This document shows positions 12,664-20,415 of a DNA stretch of 22,072 bases, one piece after another. Source of the DNA: CAWHBO01 sp963827735 (GTDB lineage Bacteria; Patescibacteriota; Patescibacteriia; Patescibacteriales; UBA12075); contig CAWHBO010000006.1 in the NCBI GenBank assembly GCA_963827735.1, forward strand, positions 1-22,072, written 5' to 3'. How positions within the stretch are numbered: the stretch's first letter is position 1; each line of letters opens with the position of its first letter. The notes under the pieces are model-generated. The model did not search any database. It saw only the letters and a list, made by a program, of their open reading frames with translations, and had not been told where the DNA came from. The position numbers and the translations under genes were made by a program.

Positions 12664-13965
12664 ATGTCAAATTTTATCATAAACGGCGGTAAAAAATTAC
12701 ACGGAGAAATTCAGACGAATTCAGCAAAAAATTCTGCGGTAGCAATTCTGTGCGCCACAGCGATGATTAAAGGCGCAACAACTCTTTCAAATGTCCCGAA
12801 CATAGAAGAGGTAAAAAGGATAATTGAAGTACTGACTTCAATCGGAATGGAAATCATCTGGACGAGCGAGCACGAACTCAAAATCATAAACAACGGCGAT
12901 TTGCAATGGGATAAAATCAACCGGGAATCATTCCTCAAAACCCGGTCCGGTCTGTTGCTGATTGGCGCGCTTTGCGCGCGCTTTGCTGAATTCTTTTTGC
13001 CCAAAGCCAGCGGCTGCCGCTTGGGCAAGCGGACTGTAACTCCATATTCAATCGCTTTGGGACACATCGGCATCAAGATGGATATTTTGGAAAATGAATA
13101 TAAAATAAACCGGTCCGGAGCCCGGGCCGCGGAATTCACGATGTATGAAACAGCGGACACGGCTACCGAAAATACCGTCATGGCAGCCATCCTCATATCC
13201 GGAATCACAAAAATTCATTTTGCGTCTTCAAATTATATGACGCAAGATCTTTGTTATTTCTTAAATGCGGCTGGTGCTGAAATTTCCGGCATTGGCACTT
13301 CCACCCTGGAAATTACCGGAGTTGAAAAACTTAACCCGGTTGAAAATTATCCCATCATGCCGGACCCGATTGAGTCAATGGCTTTCATTTCCACCGCCAT
13401 CACGACCGGATCAAAGTTGAAGATCACCGGCTGTCCGATTGACTTCTTGAGGCTAGAAATCGAAAAATTGGAATTGATGGGGCAAAAATTCAACATCACA
13501 GAACACCGCAAATCAAAAAACGAAAAGTTTGATTTGGTGGACATTGGCATCATTCCTTCGGAATTGAACGCTTTGCCGGATAAACTGCACCCGCTCCCTT
13601 ATCCCGGACTTAACATTGATAATCTCCCATTGTTTCTTCCCATCCTGACTCAGACGAACGGCCAGACGCTTGTTCATGACTGGGTATATGAAAATCGCGC
13701 GATATACTACACCGAGCTTAACAAGCTGGGCGCCGATATCGCCCTGCTTGACCCGCATCGCGTAACTGTCACGGGCCCCACAAAGCTAAATCCGGCAGAA
13801 ATCATCTGCCCGCCGGCTCTCCGGCCTTCAATCAATCTCCTGATCTGCATGCTCGCGGCGGAAGGAAAATCCATTCTCAGAAATTCCTACTCCATTGACC
13901 GCGGCTACGAAAACATCGTTGAACGGCTTAACAATCTTGGCGCAGACATCCAGTTTATGGACTGA
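12664..13965 (+). CDS. murA: UDP-N-acetylglucosamine 1-carboxyvinyltransferase (MurA-type)
   Basis: A 433-residue EPSP-synthase-fold enzyme that transfers enolpyruvate from PEP to UDP-GlcNAc, the first committed step of peptidoglycan synthesis in the cytoplasm. Seen: the N-terminal INGGKKLHGEI and Lys22-Asn23 in SAKNSA, the active-site Cys118 in LPKASGCRLGKR (the fosfomycin target position), PYPGLNID (about 312-319) with the catalytic-base Asp, and ALRPSINLLICMLAAEG near the C-terminus. The sequence is divergent: the usual PGGCAIGxRP loop reads KASGCRLGKR, and DLRAS reads ALRPS. CPR genomes sometimes carry more than one MurA-like gene, so this could be a paralogue. No SD is present; the start may be leaderless. 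The gene is followed by an imperfect hairpin repeat and the PEGA protein. Confidence 0.93.
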   Translation: MSNFIINGGKKLHGEIQTNSAKNSAVAILCATAMIKGATTLSNVPNIEEVKRIIEVLTSIGMEIIWTSEHELKIINNGDLQWDKINRESFLKTRSGLLLIGALCARFAEFFLPKASGCRLGKRTVTPYSIALGHIGIKMDILENEYKINRSGARAAEFTMYETADTATENTVMAAILISGITKIHFASSNYMTQDLCYFLNAAGAEISGIGTSTLEITGVEKLNPVENYPIMPDPIESMAFISTAITTGSKLKITGCPIDFLRLEIEKLELMGQKFNITEHRKSKNEKFDLVDIGIIPSELNALPDKLHPLPYPGLNIDNLPLFLPILTQTNGQTLVHDWVYENRAIYYTELNKLGADIALLDPHRVTVTGPTKLNPAEIICPPALRPSINLLICMLAAEGKSILRNSYSIDRGYENIVERLNNLGADIQFMD

Positions 13966-13969
13966 AAAA

Positions 13970-14076
13970 AATAATCAATACTCAATAACCATTCAATATT
14001 CAAATAAATAAATATTCATTGAATATTTTGGTATTGGATATTGAATGAATATTGATTATTGATCATTGAATATTAA
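13970..14076. repeat. imperfect inverted repeat built of ATTCAATATT words
   Basis: Starting 5 nt after the murA stop, AATAATCAATA (13970-13980) pairs exactly with 14050-14060. Further in, ATTCAATATT-type words (13991 onward) pair with GGATATTGAAT (14036-14046), with an internal loop between. Additional ATTCAATA/ATTGAATA words continue to 14076. The whole gap between murA and the next gene is made of this word in both orientations. Confidence 0.75.
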
Positions 14077-14114
14077 GCTTAATAAGATAACAAAATCATT
14101 TATTATAAACAAAC

Positions 14115-15476
14115 ATGACCCTCTTCATCCGCCGTTGTCTCTACATAACTTTCATCTTAACATTCATCATCGGCACCCCCATCATCTCGCTTTACGCTTC
14201 CGGTTACAGGCTGGGCGGCGGTTTTAAAGTGGAAAAAACCGGGATCCTGATCCTTAACACAAAACCGGCCGGCGCTAAAATCTATATCGATGGCAAAGTT
14301 CAGAAAAATTTTTTAAAGCAGTTCTATTCTCCGGAAAACAGCTACATCATGACGCCGGCAAAAATAAAAGATGTGCTTCCGGGAGAATACCAAGTGAGCT
14401 TATCGCTTGAGGGATATTGGGATTGGGGGAAAAAATTGGAGGTAAAACCAGGCCAATCAACCTACGCGGAAACTGTCAATCTCTTCAAAAATAATTTGCC
14501 TTTGCTTCTTTTTGAAGGCAAATATGAAAATGTAAAAATTTCCCCTGACAAAAAAAATATTTTTCTCGCAAAAAAAGACGCTTACCGCGTGTTCAGCTTG
14601 CTTGACAATGAGTTAAAAATTGACGTTCCGCGAATTGCCGCGTCTTCATCTGCCACAAATTCACTCGAAATTTTATGGATGGGAAACGATAAGATTTTTA
14701 TTGACGGAGTTGTTTACGATACGAGCGGTAAAGCCAGCACCACGCCGCTTGACGGGCTCTACTTCACAAAAATGAAAGACATAAAACTTGAAGAGCCATA
14801 TTCCGGCAATATGTTTTACCGTTTTGACGCGACGATCAACCAATATGATCAAAACCGATCTCAAAACACGATCCTTTTAACCAACCGATACGCCAAAGAT
14901 TTTCTCCCCAAAAACAATTATCTTTTCTATATTGAGCAGAACAACATTTCCACCGATCTGGTTGTTTTTAACATCAGCAGCTTGGCGGAAGAAAAAAGAA
15001 TCAGCGTCCCGACATCAGAGTACAGCTTCATCCATCCGGAAAACGCCAATATAAACTTATATGATGATTCCCACCATATCCTATATATCATTGATCCTTT
15101 CTCCGCTCTCCAGCCGCTCAAAGAATCAATCAACAATGTCACTCAAAGCCAATGGATCAGCGATCAAAAATTGCTTTACGCCAATGATTTTGAAATCTGG
15201 ACTTTGGACTTAAGCAATCTGCAAAGGACTCTGCTTAACCGCATCAGCGATAAAATCCAAAGCATAATCTGGCATCCCAGCAACAACTATGTGCTTTATT
15301 CCACAAAAAACTACGCCAGCGCCATTGAGCTTGATGACCGCGACAAATACAACATCACAAAAATCATCAAACTAAACGGCATGCAAGACCTCTTTTTAAA
15401 TGAAAAGGGAGACTCCTTGTTCTTCTTCTCCAAGATTGGGAACCAAGAGGGATTGTATAAATTGACGATTCAGTAG
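14115..15476 (+). CDS. membrane-anchored PEGA-domain beta-propeller-like protein
   Basis: A 453-residue protein. A signal-anchor (about residues 9-30) is followed by a PEGA domain (about 41-108): GILILNTKPAGAKIYIDGK, then TPAKIKDVLPGEYQVSLSLEGYWDWGKKLEVKPGQ. PEGA domains are small extracytoplasmic beta modules common in surface proteins. The remaining 340 residues show repeated beta-blade patterns (VKISPDKKNIFLAK, ILWMGNDKIFID, IIWHPSNNYVLYS, LFLNEKGDSLFFF) resembling a WD40/TolB-like propeller. The protein should face the outside of the cytoplasmic membrane. Function is unknown; cell-surface binding or an envelope scaffold is possible. A TATTAT -10 (14101-14106) lies 8 nt before the ATG, so the transcript probably has almost no leader. 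It ends just before a bidirectional terminator. Confidence 0.82.
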   Translation: MTLFIRRCLYITFILTFIIGTPIISLYASGYRLGGGFKVEKTGILILNTKPAGAKIYIDGKVQKNFLKQFYSPENSYIMTPAKIKDVLPGEYQVSLSLEGYWDWGKKLEVKPGQSTYAETVNLFKNNLPLLLFEGKYENVKISPDKKNIFLAKKDAYRVFSLLDNELKIDVPRIAASSSATNSLEILWMGNDKIFIDGVVYDTSGKASTTPLDGLYFTKMKDIKLEEPYSGNMFYRFDATINQYDQNRSQNTILLTNRYAKDFLPKNNYLFYIEQNNISTDLVVFNISSLAEEKRISVPTSEYSFIHPENANINLYDDSHHILYIIDPFSALQPLKESINNVTQSQWISDQKLLYANDFEIWTLDLSNLQRTLLNRISDKIQSIIWHPSNNYVLYSTKNYASAIELDDRDKYNITKIIKLNGMQDLFLNEKGDSLFFFSKIGNQEGLYKLTIQ

Positions 15477-15501
15477 AAAAAATATTTTATCAGACAAAAA
15501 A

Positions 15502-15540
15502 GCGGCCAAGAAAAAAATGTCTTGACCGCATTTTTATTTT
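15502..15540. terminator. bidirectional terminator between PEGA gene and P-type ATPase
   Basis: GCGGCCAAGA (15502-15511) pairs with TCTTGACCGC (15520-15529) with one mismatch around an 8-nt A-rich loop. ATTTTTATTTTT follows on the plus strand. The left flank CAAAAAA supplies a U-run on the minus strand, so both converging genes can terminate here. Confidence 0.85.
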
Positions 15541-15556
15541 TAAAAAAACAAAAAAT

Positions 15557-18076
15557 TCAATGCTGATTGTTTGGAATCCGGTAATAAAAATTCTTAACGA
15601 TTTCGGAACAGATGAAGTAGGCCGCGACCAAACCGATAACCAGGCTGAACTGGCTGAGGCTCGGGGAGGCAAAATGGAAAAACTGGTGGCCGATAGCGGT
15701 AAAAGGCAAGGTGATGGTGACAAGAAAAGCGCCGGATGTAAGCCAGATGATCGGCTGGGAAGGGATCACGGCTTTATAAAAAGGCAGCTTGGTCCGGATT
15801 GAAAACAAGAAAACCAGCTCCGTCAGGATGGAAGCGATAAACCAGTTGGTCTGCAGGACCGCGGGTGAATCTTTATAGAAAAATCCAAAAATCATAAAAT
15901 CAAAGATCGTGCTGACGACCCCAAGCATCGTGGCAATGAGGACGATGTCTTTTGTTTTGTATTTCTGAGGTCCGGAGGTATCGCCTTTGTCAACCGTATC
16001 CGTGGCGATTGAAATCATTGGGAAATCAGAAAGAAGATTGACCAGAAGCAGCTGGATCGGAAGCATGGGCAGAAAATCAATGAACAACGAGCTTAAAGCC
16101 ACGGCATAAAAATTACCGAAGTTTGATGCCAAAGTTGATTTCAGGTATTTGATCGTGTTGGCAAAGATCACCCTCCCCTCTTCAATTCCCTCAATGATGA
16201 CTGACAGATCTTTTTCCAGCAAGATGATATCCGCCGCTTCCCGCGCGATATCGGACGCGCTTTGCACGACCAGCGAAACGCCGGCCGCCTTAAGCGCCGG
16301 CGAATCGTTTATGCCTTCCCCGAGGAATCCGACTTCAAAATGATTTTGGATCAATTTCACAAGCTGGTGCTTCTGCTCCGGATCTGTCCTGGCAAATGCC
16401 GCGATGGCCGGCAAAATTTCTTTCTGCTCGTTTTCAGACAGCGAAAGAAAATCAGATGCCCGAATCGTACGCTTGCTTGCGTTTATCAGGCCGATCTCTG
16501 CGGCCACATTCAATGCGACCTCCTCGCTGTCTCCGGTTATGATCTTGATATCAATCCCGAGCTCTTTGGCTTTCTTAACCGCGACAAAAGCGGACTTCTT
16601 TATCGGATCAACAAAGCTGATGCACCCTTCAAATTGAAGATCATTTTCCAAAAACGAGATATCAGATATCTCATCGGAATTGCTTATCATTTTAGCGGCT
16701 ACGGCCAGCGACCGGTGCCCCTTACTCCCCTCGCTTGCGATCCATCCCTCAAATTTTTTCTTTTCTCCTGCCCGGAGGCCGCAACACAAAGCCATAATTT
16801 CCTCCGGCGCTCCGCGAACGATGAGCAACCTCTTATTTTTTCCGCTTTCAACCAACACGCTGTTGCGCCTTCTTATGGGATCAAACGGGCAATTGGAAAT
16901 TTCCTTAAATTTTGAAAAATCATCAGACGCCGCCGCCTCCTTAAGCGCGACATCAAACGGTTCCAGGCTTTCTTTGTTGAAAGCTCCGGCTAAATTGCCA
17001 TATACCAAGACATTTTTTCGTCCTTCCAAAGGAAGGATCTCAAAAACTTGCAGTTTGTTTTCGGTGATGGTGCCGGTCTTATCGGTGCAAATGATCTCAA
17101 TGCTCCCAAGGTCTTCAACCGCTGATAGCCTTTTTGTGATAACTTTTTTCTTGGCCAGCTTCAAAGCCCCGCGCGATAAAGACAGAGTTGTCACAACCGG
17201 CAAGGCTTCAGGGATGACGCTTACTGCCAAGGCGATTGTAAAAATCAAAAGTTCGGCAAAGTTGACGCTGCCTCGCTTGATAGCTAAATTCGCGATAAAA
17301 ACAAAAGCGAGCGTCACAATCGTCAGCTTCAGGATGAAGGCGCTGAACTTGGAAATGTTTTTGGCAAACACGCTTTCTTTGGCGGTTTCAGACATGAGTT
17401 TTTTGATCTGCCCGAAGGCGGTGTTTTTGCCTGAAGCGATCACAATCCCCTTGTTTGCGCCTTCCAGCACGACTGTTCCGGTAAAAACCAAATTTTTCGC
17501 CTGATAAATTTCTTTCGGCTCTGCGTCAACCGGCAAGCCGTTCTTGTGGACAGAGATTGATTCTCCGGTCAGGACTGTTTCGTCTACCGTCAGATTCTTT
17601 TCCTCAATCAGTCTCATATCGGCCGGAATCATGTCTCCGGTTTCCAAAAAAACGATATCGCCTTTGGCCAGATCGCTGGACGCAGTTATGACTTCCTTCC
17701 CATCGCGCAACACTTTAACTGATGATTTCGTGTACTGCTTCAAGAGCTTCAAAGCCTGTTCGGATTTGAATTCCTGGTAAAACCCGAGAGTGGAATTTAT
17801 CAGGATAAAAAGAACGACAAAAACTCCGTCCATGATTTCACCAAGGAAAAATGACAAAGCCGCCGCAAAAACAAGCAGGTAAATGAAAGGAGACTTGAAT
17901 TGCCTGAGCATGATATGCCACCATTGCACTTGCTCTCCGGAAAGTTCGTTCGCGCCTTCCTTCTTGATCCTTGCCCAAGCTTCCTCAGAACTTAAGCCTT
18001 TTATCAAAGACGTCTGGAACTCCCTGGCTACCCTGTCGCTTTCCAACAAAGAGTATTTGAATATTTTTTTGTCCAT
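15557..18076 (-). CDS. MgtA-like P-type cation-transporting ATPase
   Basis: An 839-residue P-type ATPase in the usual order: cation-ATPase N-terminal domain, first membrane pair (about 62-100), actuator domain with TGES (170-173), membrane pair with PEALP (289-293), phosphorylation Asp332 in TDKTGT, nucleotide-binding domain, hinge GEGINDSPAL (586-595), and six C-terminal membrane segments. The region after the hinge (SNFGNFYAVALSSLFIDFLPMLPIQLLLVNLL) resembles the Mg2+ importers MgtA/MgtB (P3B) more than Ca2+ pumps, so Mg2+ is the best guess, not a certainty. The hinge normally reads GDGxND; here the first Asp is Glu, which would alter a residue that helps bind the catalytic Mg2+. It is monocistronic, transcribed leftward, with a short leader and no SD. 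No PhoP site or mgtA-type leader is visible. Confidence 0.92.
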   Translation of the reverse strand: MDKKIFKYSLLESDRVAREFQTSLIKGLSSEEAWARIKKEGANELSGEQVQWWHIMLRQFKSPFIYLLVFAAALSFFLGEIMDGVFVVLFILINSTLGFYQEFKSEQALKLLKQYTKSSVKVLRDGKEVITASSDLAKGDIVFLETGDMIPADMRLIEEKNLTVDETVLTGESISVHKNGLPVDAEPKEIYQAKNLVFTGTVVLEGANKGIVIASGKNTAFGQIKKLMSETAKESVFAKNISKFSAFILKLTIVTLAFVFIANLAIKRGSVNFAELLIFTIALAVSVIPEALPVVTTLSLSRGALKLAKKKVITKRLSAVEDLGSIEIICTDKTGTITENKLQVFEILPLEGRKNVLVYGNLAGAFNKESLEPFDVALKEAAASDDFSKFKEISNCPFDPIRRRNSVLVESGKNKRLLIVRGAPEEIMALCCGLRAGEKKKFEGWIASEGSKGHRSLAVAAKMISNSDEISDISFLENDLQFEGCISFVDPIKKSAFVAVKKAKELGIDIKIITGDSEEVALNVAAEIGLINASKRTIRASDFLSLSENEQKEILPAIAAFARTDPEQKHQLVKLIQNHFEVGFLGEGINDSPALKAAGVSLVVQSASDIAREAADIILLEKDLSVIIEGIEEGRVIFANTIKYLKSTLASNFGNFYAVALSSLFIDFLPMLPIQLLLVNLLSDFPMISIATDTVDKGDTSGPQKYKTKDIVLIATMLGVVSTIFDFMIFGFFYKDSPAVLQTNWFIASILTELVFLFSIRTKLPFYKAVIPSQPIIWLTSGAFLVTITLPFTAIGHQFFHFASPSLSQFSLVIGLVAAYFICSEIVKNFYYRIPNNQH

Positions 18077-18095
18077 AAATTATGTATGCATATAT

Positions 18096-18104
18096 ATTAT
18101 AACA
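18096..18104 (-). promoter_or_regulatory. extended -10 promoter of the P-type ATPase
   Basis: On the minus strand TGTTATAAT (TGn plus a perfect TATAAT, 18101-18096) lies upstream of the ATG at 18076. The predicted start site is near 18089, leaving a leader of about 13 nt with no SD. No convincing -35 is seen. Confidence 0.6.
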
Positions 18105-18171
18105 CGAAAATACAAACTTATGGAAATAATGTCTGTTTCTGCTAAATTATCCATATTAAATCGTCCACTTT

Positions 18172-18200
18172 TTGACAATTTTTAAATTTTATGCTATTAT
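18172..18200 (+). promoter_or_regulatory. strong promoter of the LOG-family gene
   Basis: TTGACA (18172-18177), a 17-nt spacer ending in TGC, then TATTAT (18195-18200). Transcription should start near 18207. This leaves a leader of about 124 nt, long for this window, which holds a large hairpin. Confidence 0.82.
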
Positions 18201-18218
18201 AAACAATTACTGTTATCC

Positions 18219-18276
18219 TTTTCTTCCTTGAATTATAACTGCGAAAATAAAACGAAGTTATAATCAAGGAAGAAAA
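18219..18276 (+). promoter_or_regulatory. leader hairpin upstream of the LOG-family gene
   Basis: TTTTCTTCCTTGAATTATAACT (18219-18240) pairs with 18256-18276 over 21 bp with one bulged A, around a 15-nt loop. It lies wholly inside the predicted 5' leader. Its right arm contains AAGGAAG, an SD-like word 7 nt before a tiny ORF, so folding would hide that word. No T-run follows, so it is not a standard terminator. Confidence 0.6.
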
Positions 18277-18279
18277 TTT

Positions 18280-18303
18280 ATGGTTTTGAACATAAAAATT
18301 TGA
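18280..18303 (+). CDS. possible 7-residue leader peptide
   Basis: ATG at 18280 reads MVLNIKI and stops with TGA at 18301-18303, 27 nt before the GTG of the LOG gene. AAGGAAG (18266-18272) is well placed as an SD and lies in the right arm of the leader hairpin. This could be a leader peptide or chance; the short length gives no coding signal to test. Confidence 0.2.
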   Translation: MVLNIKI

Positions 18304-18330
18304 ATAACAATTTAGACAAAGGAGGAAAAA

Positions 18331-18906
18331 GTGACTAAAAAAATTTCTTGCTTGGGAAGTGGAAATGGAGTGGCTGGTGAACCGGCATACGACGCGATGG
18401 TTGAGGTCGGCCGTCTATTGGCCGAGCGTGGTTGCATTGTCGTTACCGGTGGATTTGGCGGAGCCGGTATGGAAGCTCCAGTCAGAGGAGCAAGGGAAGC
18501 TGGGGGCAAAGTATTCGGATATACCATGCTCGGCAAGCCTGCAAATGAGTATCTGGCTGAATATGGCGACTGCCAATTTTTTGGGGAGACGCGACTTCCC
18601 ATTGAACTTCAGTTTGGAACAAGGCTCGGCCATCTGCTTGAATCTGATGGCTTCATTATCTGCGCTGGCGGTGGACCTGGCACCATGGTTGAGTTGATAG
18701 CCATTATAAATCTTAACATCAAGCTCTGGAAAGAACATCCCAAGCGCTTTGCTATTTTAATGCCGAAAGACATGAAGTGTGAAGGGTGGGGCAACGGGAT
18801 GATTGAACAACTAATTTCCTGGGGCATCCTACCATTGGGATTGGCCCATAGACAAATCCTAATCACTGGCTCTCCCGAGGCAGCTGTTGGATGGGTAACC
18901 ATTTAA
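18331..18906 (+). CDS. LOG-family Rossmann-fold protein (TIGR00725-like)
   Basis: A 191-residue cytosolic protein of the lysine-decarboxylase-like/LOG superfamily. Seen: N-terminal KKISCLGSGNG, the VTGGFGGAGMEAPVRGAREAGGKVFG block (38-63) and CAGGGPGTMVEL (111-122), matching the PGGxGTxxE motif with the first Pro replaced by Gly. LOG enzymes release free bases from nucleoside 5'-monophosphates (for cytokinins, or as ribohydrolases); the TIGR00725 branch has no fixed substrate. GTG at 18331 is the start because GGAGG (18321-18325) lies 5 nt upstream, the strongest SD in the window. The gene has its own promoter, hairpin leader and terminator. Its base usage looks more G-rich and less A-rich than its neighbours, which may mean transfer (visual impression only). 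A link with pncB next door is not shown. Confidence 0.85.
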   Translation: MTKKISCLGSGNGVAGEPAYDAMVEVGRLLAERGCIVVTGGFGGAGMEAPVRGAREAGGKVFGYTMLGKPANEYLAEYGDCQFFGETRLPIELQFGTRLGHLLESDGFIICAGGGPGTMVELIAIINLNIKLWKEHPKRFAILMPKDMKCEGWGNGMIEQLISWGILPLGLAHRQILITGSPEAAVGWVTI

Positions 18907-18927
18907 CGGAATATTATCAACATTTTG

Positions 18928-18959
18928 GGGCTGACGCTGTATGTCAGCCCTGTTTTTTT
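18928..18959 (+). terminator. intrinsic terminator of the LOG-family gene
   Basis: GGGCTGAC (18928-18935) pairs perfectly with GTCAGCCC (18943-18950) around a 7-nt loop and is followed by TGTTTTTTT. It separates the LOG gene from the pncB promoter a few nt further on. Confidence 0.93.
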
Positions 18960-18962
18960 ATA

Positions 18963-18991
18963 TTGAAAAAAAATTGAAAAAGAGCTACAAT
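18963..18991 (+). promoter_or_regulatory. promoter of pncB, predicted leaderless
   Basis: TTGAAA (18963-18968), 17 nt, TACAAT (18986-18991). The predicted start near 18998 is only about 4 nt before the ATG at 19002, so no SD can be used. It starts directly after the T-run of the upstream terminator. Confidence 0.7.
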
Positions 18992-19001
18992 ATAGCCAAA
19001 T

Positions 19002-20387
19002 ATGATTAACGACTTTATATCAAAAGAAGATTTATCTCTTTTCACGACCGGTTCCCGCTTCTCAATGGCTTCTATTTTTTTAAGAGAAAACATGCAGGAC
19101 ACGATTGCTACTTTTGACCTGTTCATCCGCGAATTGCCGCTTTCGCGAAATTATTTTGTTTTTGCCGGGTTGGAACATGCCGCCTCTTATCTGCAAAATT
19201 TAAAATTCAACGGTGAACAGCTGAAATGGCTGAAAAAAAACTTTTCTCTTTCGGACGATGAAATGAAATATTTCAAAAATTTCCGTTTCCGGGGAGACGT
19301 TTGGGCAATGCCGGAAGGGTCCTTGTTTTTCCCAAATGAACCGATAATCAGGATAACTGCGCCGATCAATGAAGCGCACATGGCGGAAATGTTTCTGATC
19401 AATGCCATTTATCTGCAAACCGTTCTCGCTTCAAAACTGGCCCGCTTTGCAATAGCCGCCAACGGCAAATCAAAAGTCGTAGGGTATAGCCGAAGCTATG
19501 GGCTTGACGCCGCGATGAAATCTTCACGCATAAATGAAATGTTCGGCATATCCCAAGGGCTATCGCTTTATAATTTCAAGAATAACCGGCCGGCTGTTTT
19601 TAGCGCCGGAACCTATCACTTTTTCATAAAAGCTTTTAACAGCGAGGCGGAAGCTTTCAAAGTATATTTCAAGCACATGAAGGGCAAAGGCTACATTCTT
19701 GTGGATACATATGATTCAATCAGCGGAATAAAGAATTTTATAAAAATCGCGAAAGCATCGGAAAAAGACGGCGTGAAGGCCAACGGACTCCAGCTCGACA
19801 GCGGTGATCTATATAAATTGAGCATAAAAGCCAGAAAAATGCTGGATGAAGCTGGCCTGCCTTATGTAAAAATTTTTGCCATGAGCAATCTGGATGAATG
19901 GAAAGTGACGGCTTTGGTTAAAAAAAACGCCCCCATAGACGTTTATGCGGGCACAACTGGTTTGCTTACACCTTCTGACGCGCCCACTCTTGAACTTGTT
20001 TACAAATTGAGCGAAATCAAAAATGAAACCGGTATCTTCCCGAAAATGAAAACCAGCCCGCAAAAAATTTCATTGCCCGGGCGCAAGCAAGTTTTCAGAA
20101 AAATAAAAAACGGCAAGTACGCCGGGGACGTCATTGGCATAGATCAAGAAAAAATCCCAGGTAAAAAAATGCTTGTTCCGATTATGAAAAATGGAAAAAT
20201 GGTTTATAAATTTCCTGAAATTGAAGATATTCGAAAATATTTTTATGCGGAAAAAGAAAAATTCAATCCTGCGATGTTTAATGTGAACAAAAAATTTAGC
20301 TATCCGATTAACGTCAGTAAAAAATTGAACATATTGACTGAGCGGATGAAAAATGAAATTAAACGCAATCATCAAAACAAAAAGTAA
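19002..20387 (+). CDS. pncB: nicotinate phosphoribosyltransferase
   Basis: A 461-residue enzyme of NAD salvage that joins nicotinate and PRPP to give nicotinate mononucleotide. Seen: an N-terminal helical region with FDLFIRELPLSRNYFVFAGL (38-57), SRSYGLDAAMKSSR (163-176), SAGTYHFFIKAF (201-212) where His206 matches the position of the catalytic His of the usual GTMAHS motif, LVDTYDS (233-239), the PRPP-site LDSGDL (265-270), and AGTTGLLTPSDAPTLELVYKL (316-336). Several motifs are variants: GTYHFF for GTxAHS, and TTGLLTPSDAP for VGTxLVTSxDAP. The protein is therefore a divergent family member but probably active. CPR bacteria usually lack de novo NAD synthesis, so salvage fits. It converges with the TerC gene, with only 28 nt between the stops and no terminator seen. 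Confidence 0.9.
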   Translation: MINDFISKEDLSLFTTGSRFSMASIFLRENMQDTIATFDLFIRELPLSRNYFVFAGLEHAASYLQNLKFNGEQLKWLKKNFSLSDDEMKYFKNFRFRGDVWAMPEGSLFFPNEPIIRITAPINEAHMAEMFLINAIYLQTVLASKLARFAIAANGKSKVVGYSRSYGLDAAMKSSRINEMFGISQGLSLYNFKNNRPAVFSAGTYHFFIKAFNSEAEAFKVYFKHMKGKGYILVDTYDSISGIKNFIKIAKASEKDGVKANGLQLDSGDLYKLSIKARKMLDEAGLPYVKIFAMSNLDEWKVTALVKKNAPIDVYAGTTGLLTPSDAPTLELVYKLSEIKNETGIFPKMKTSPQKISLPGRKQVFRKIKNGKYAGDVIGIDQEKIPGKKMLVPIMKNGKMVYKFPEIEDIRKYFYAEKEKFNPAMFNVNKKFSYPINVSKKLNILTERMKNEIKRNHQNKK

Positions 20388-20415
20388 ATTATTGGCATTA
20401 TAAAAAATTACCAAA

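Noticed and set aside
16262..17504. Two long plus-strand open frames (217 and 274 codons)
   Set aside because: Both are antisense to the P-type ATPase, whose motifs are continuous over the same region; no promoter or start signal supports them.
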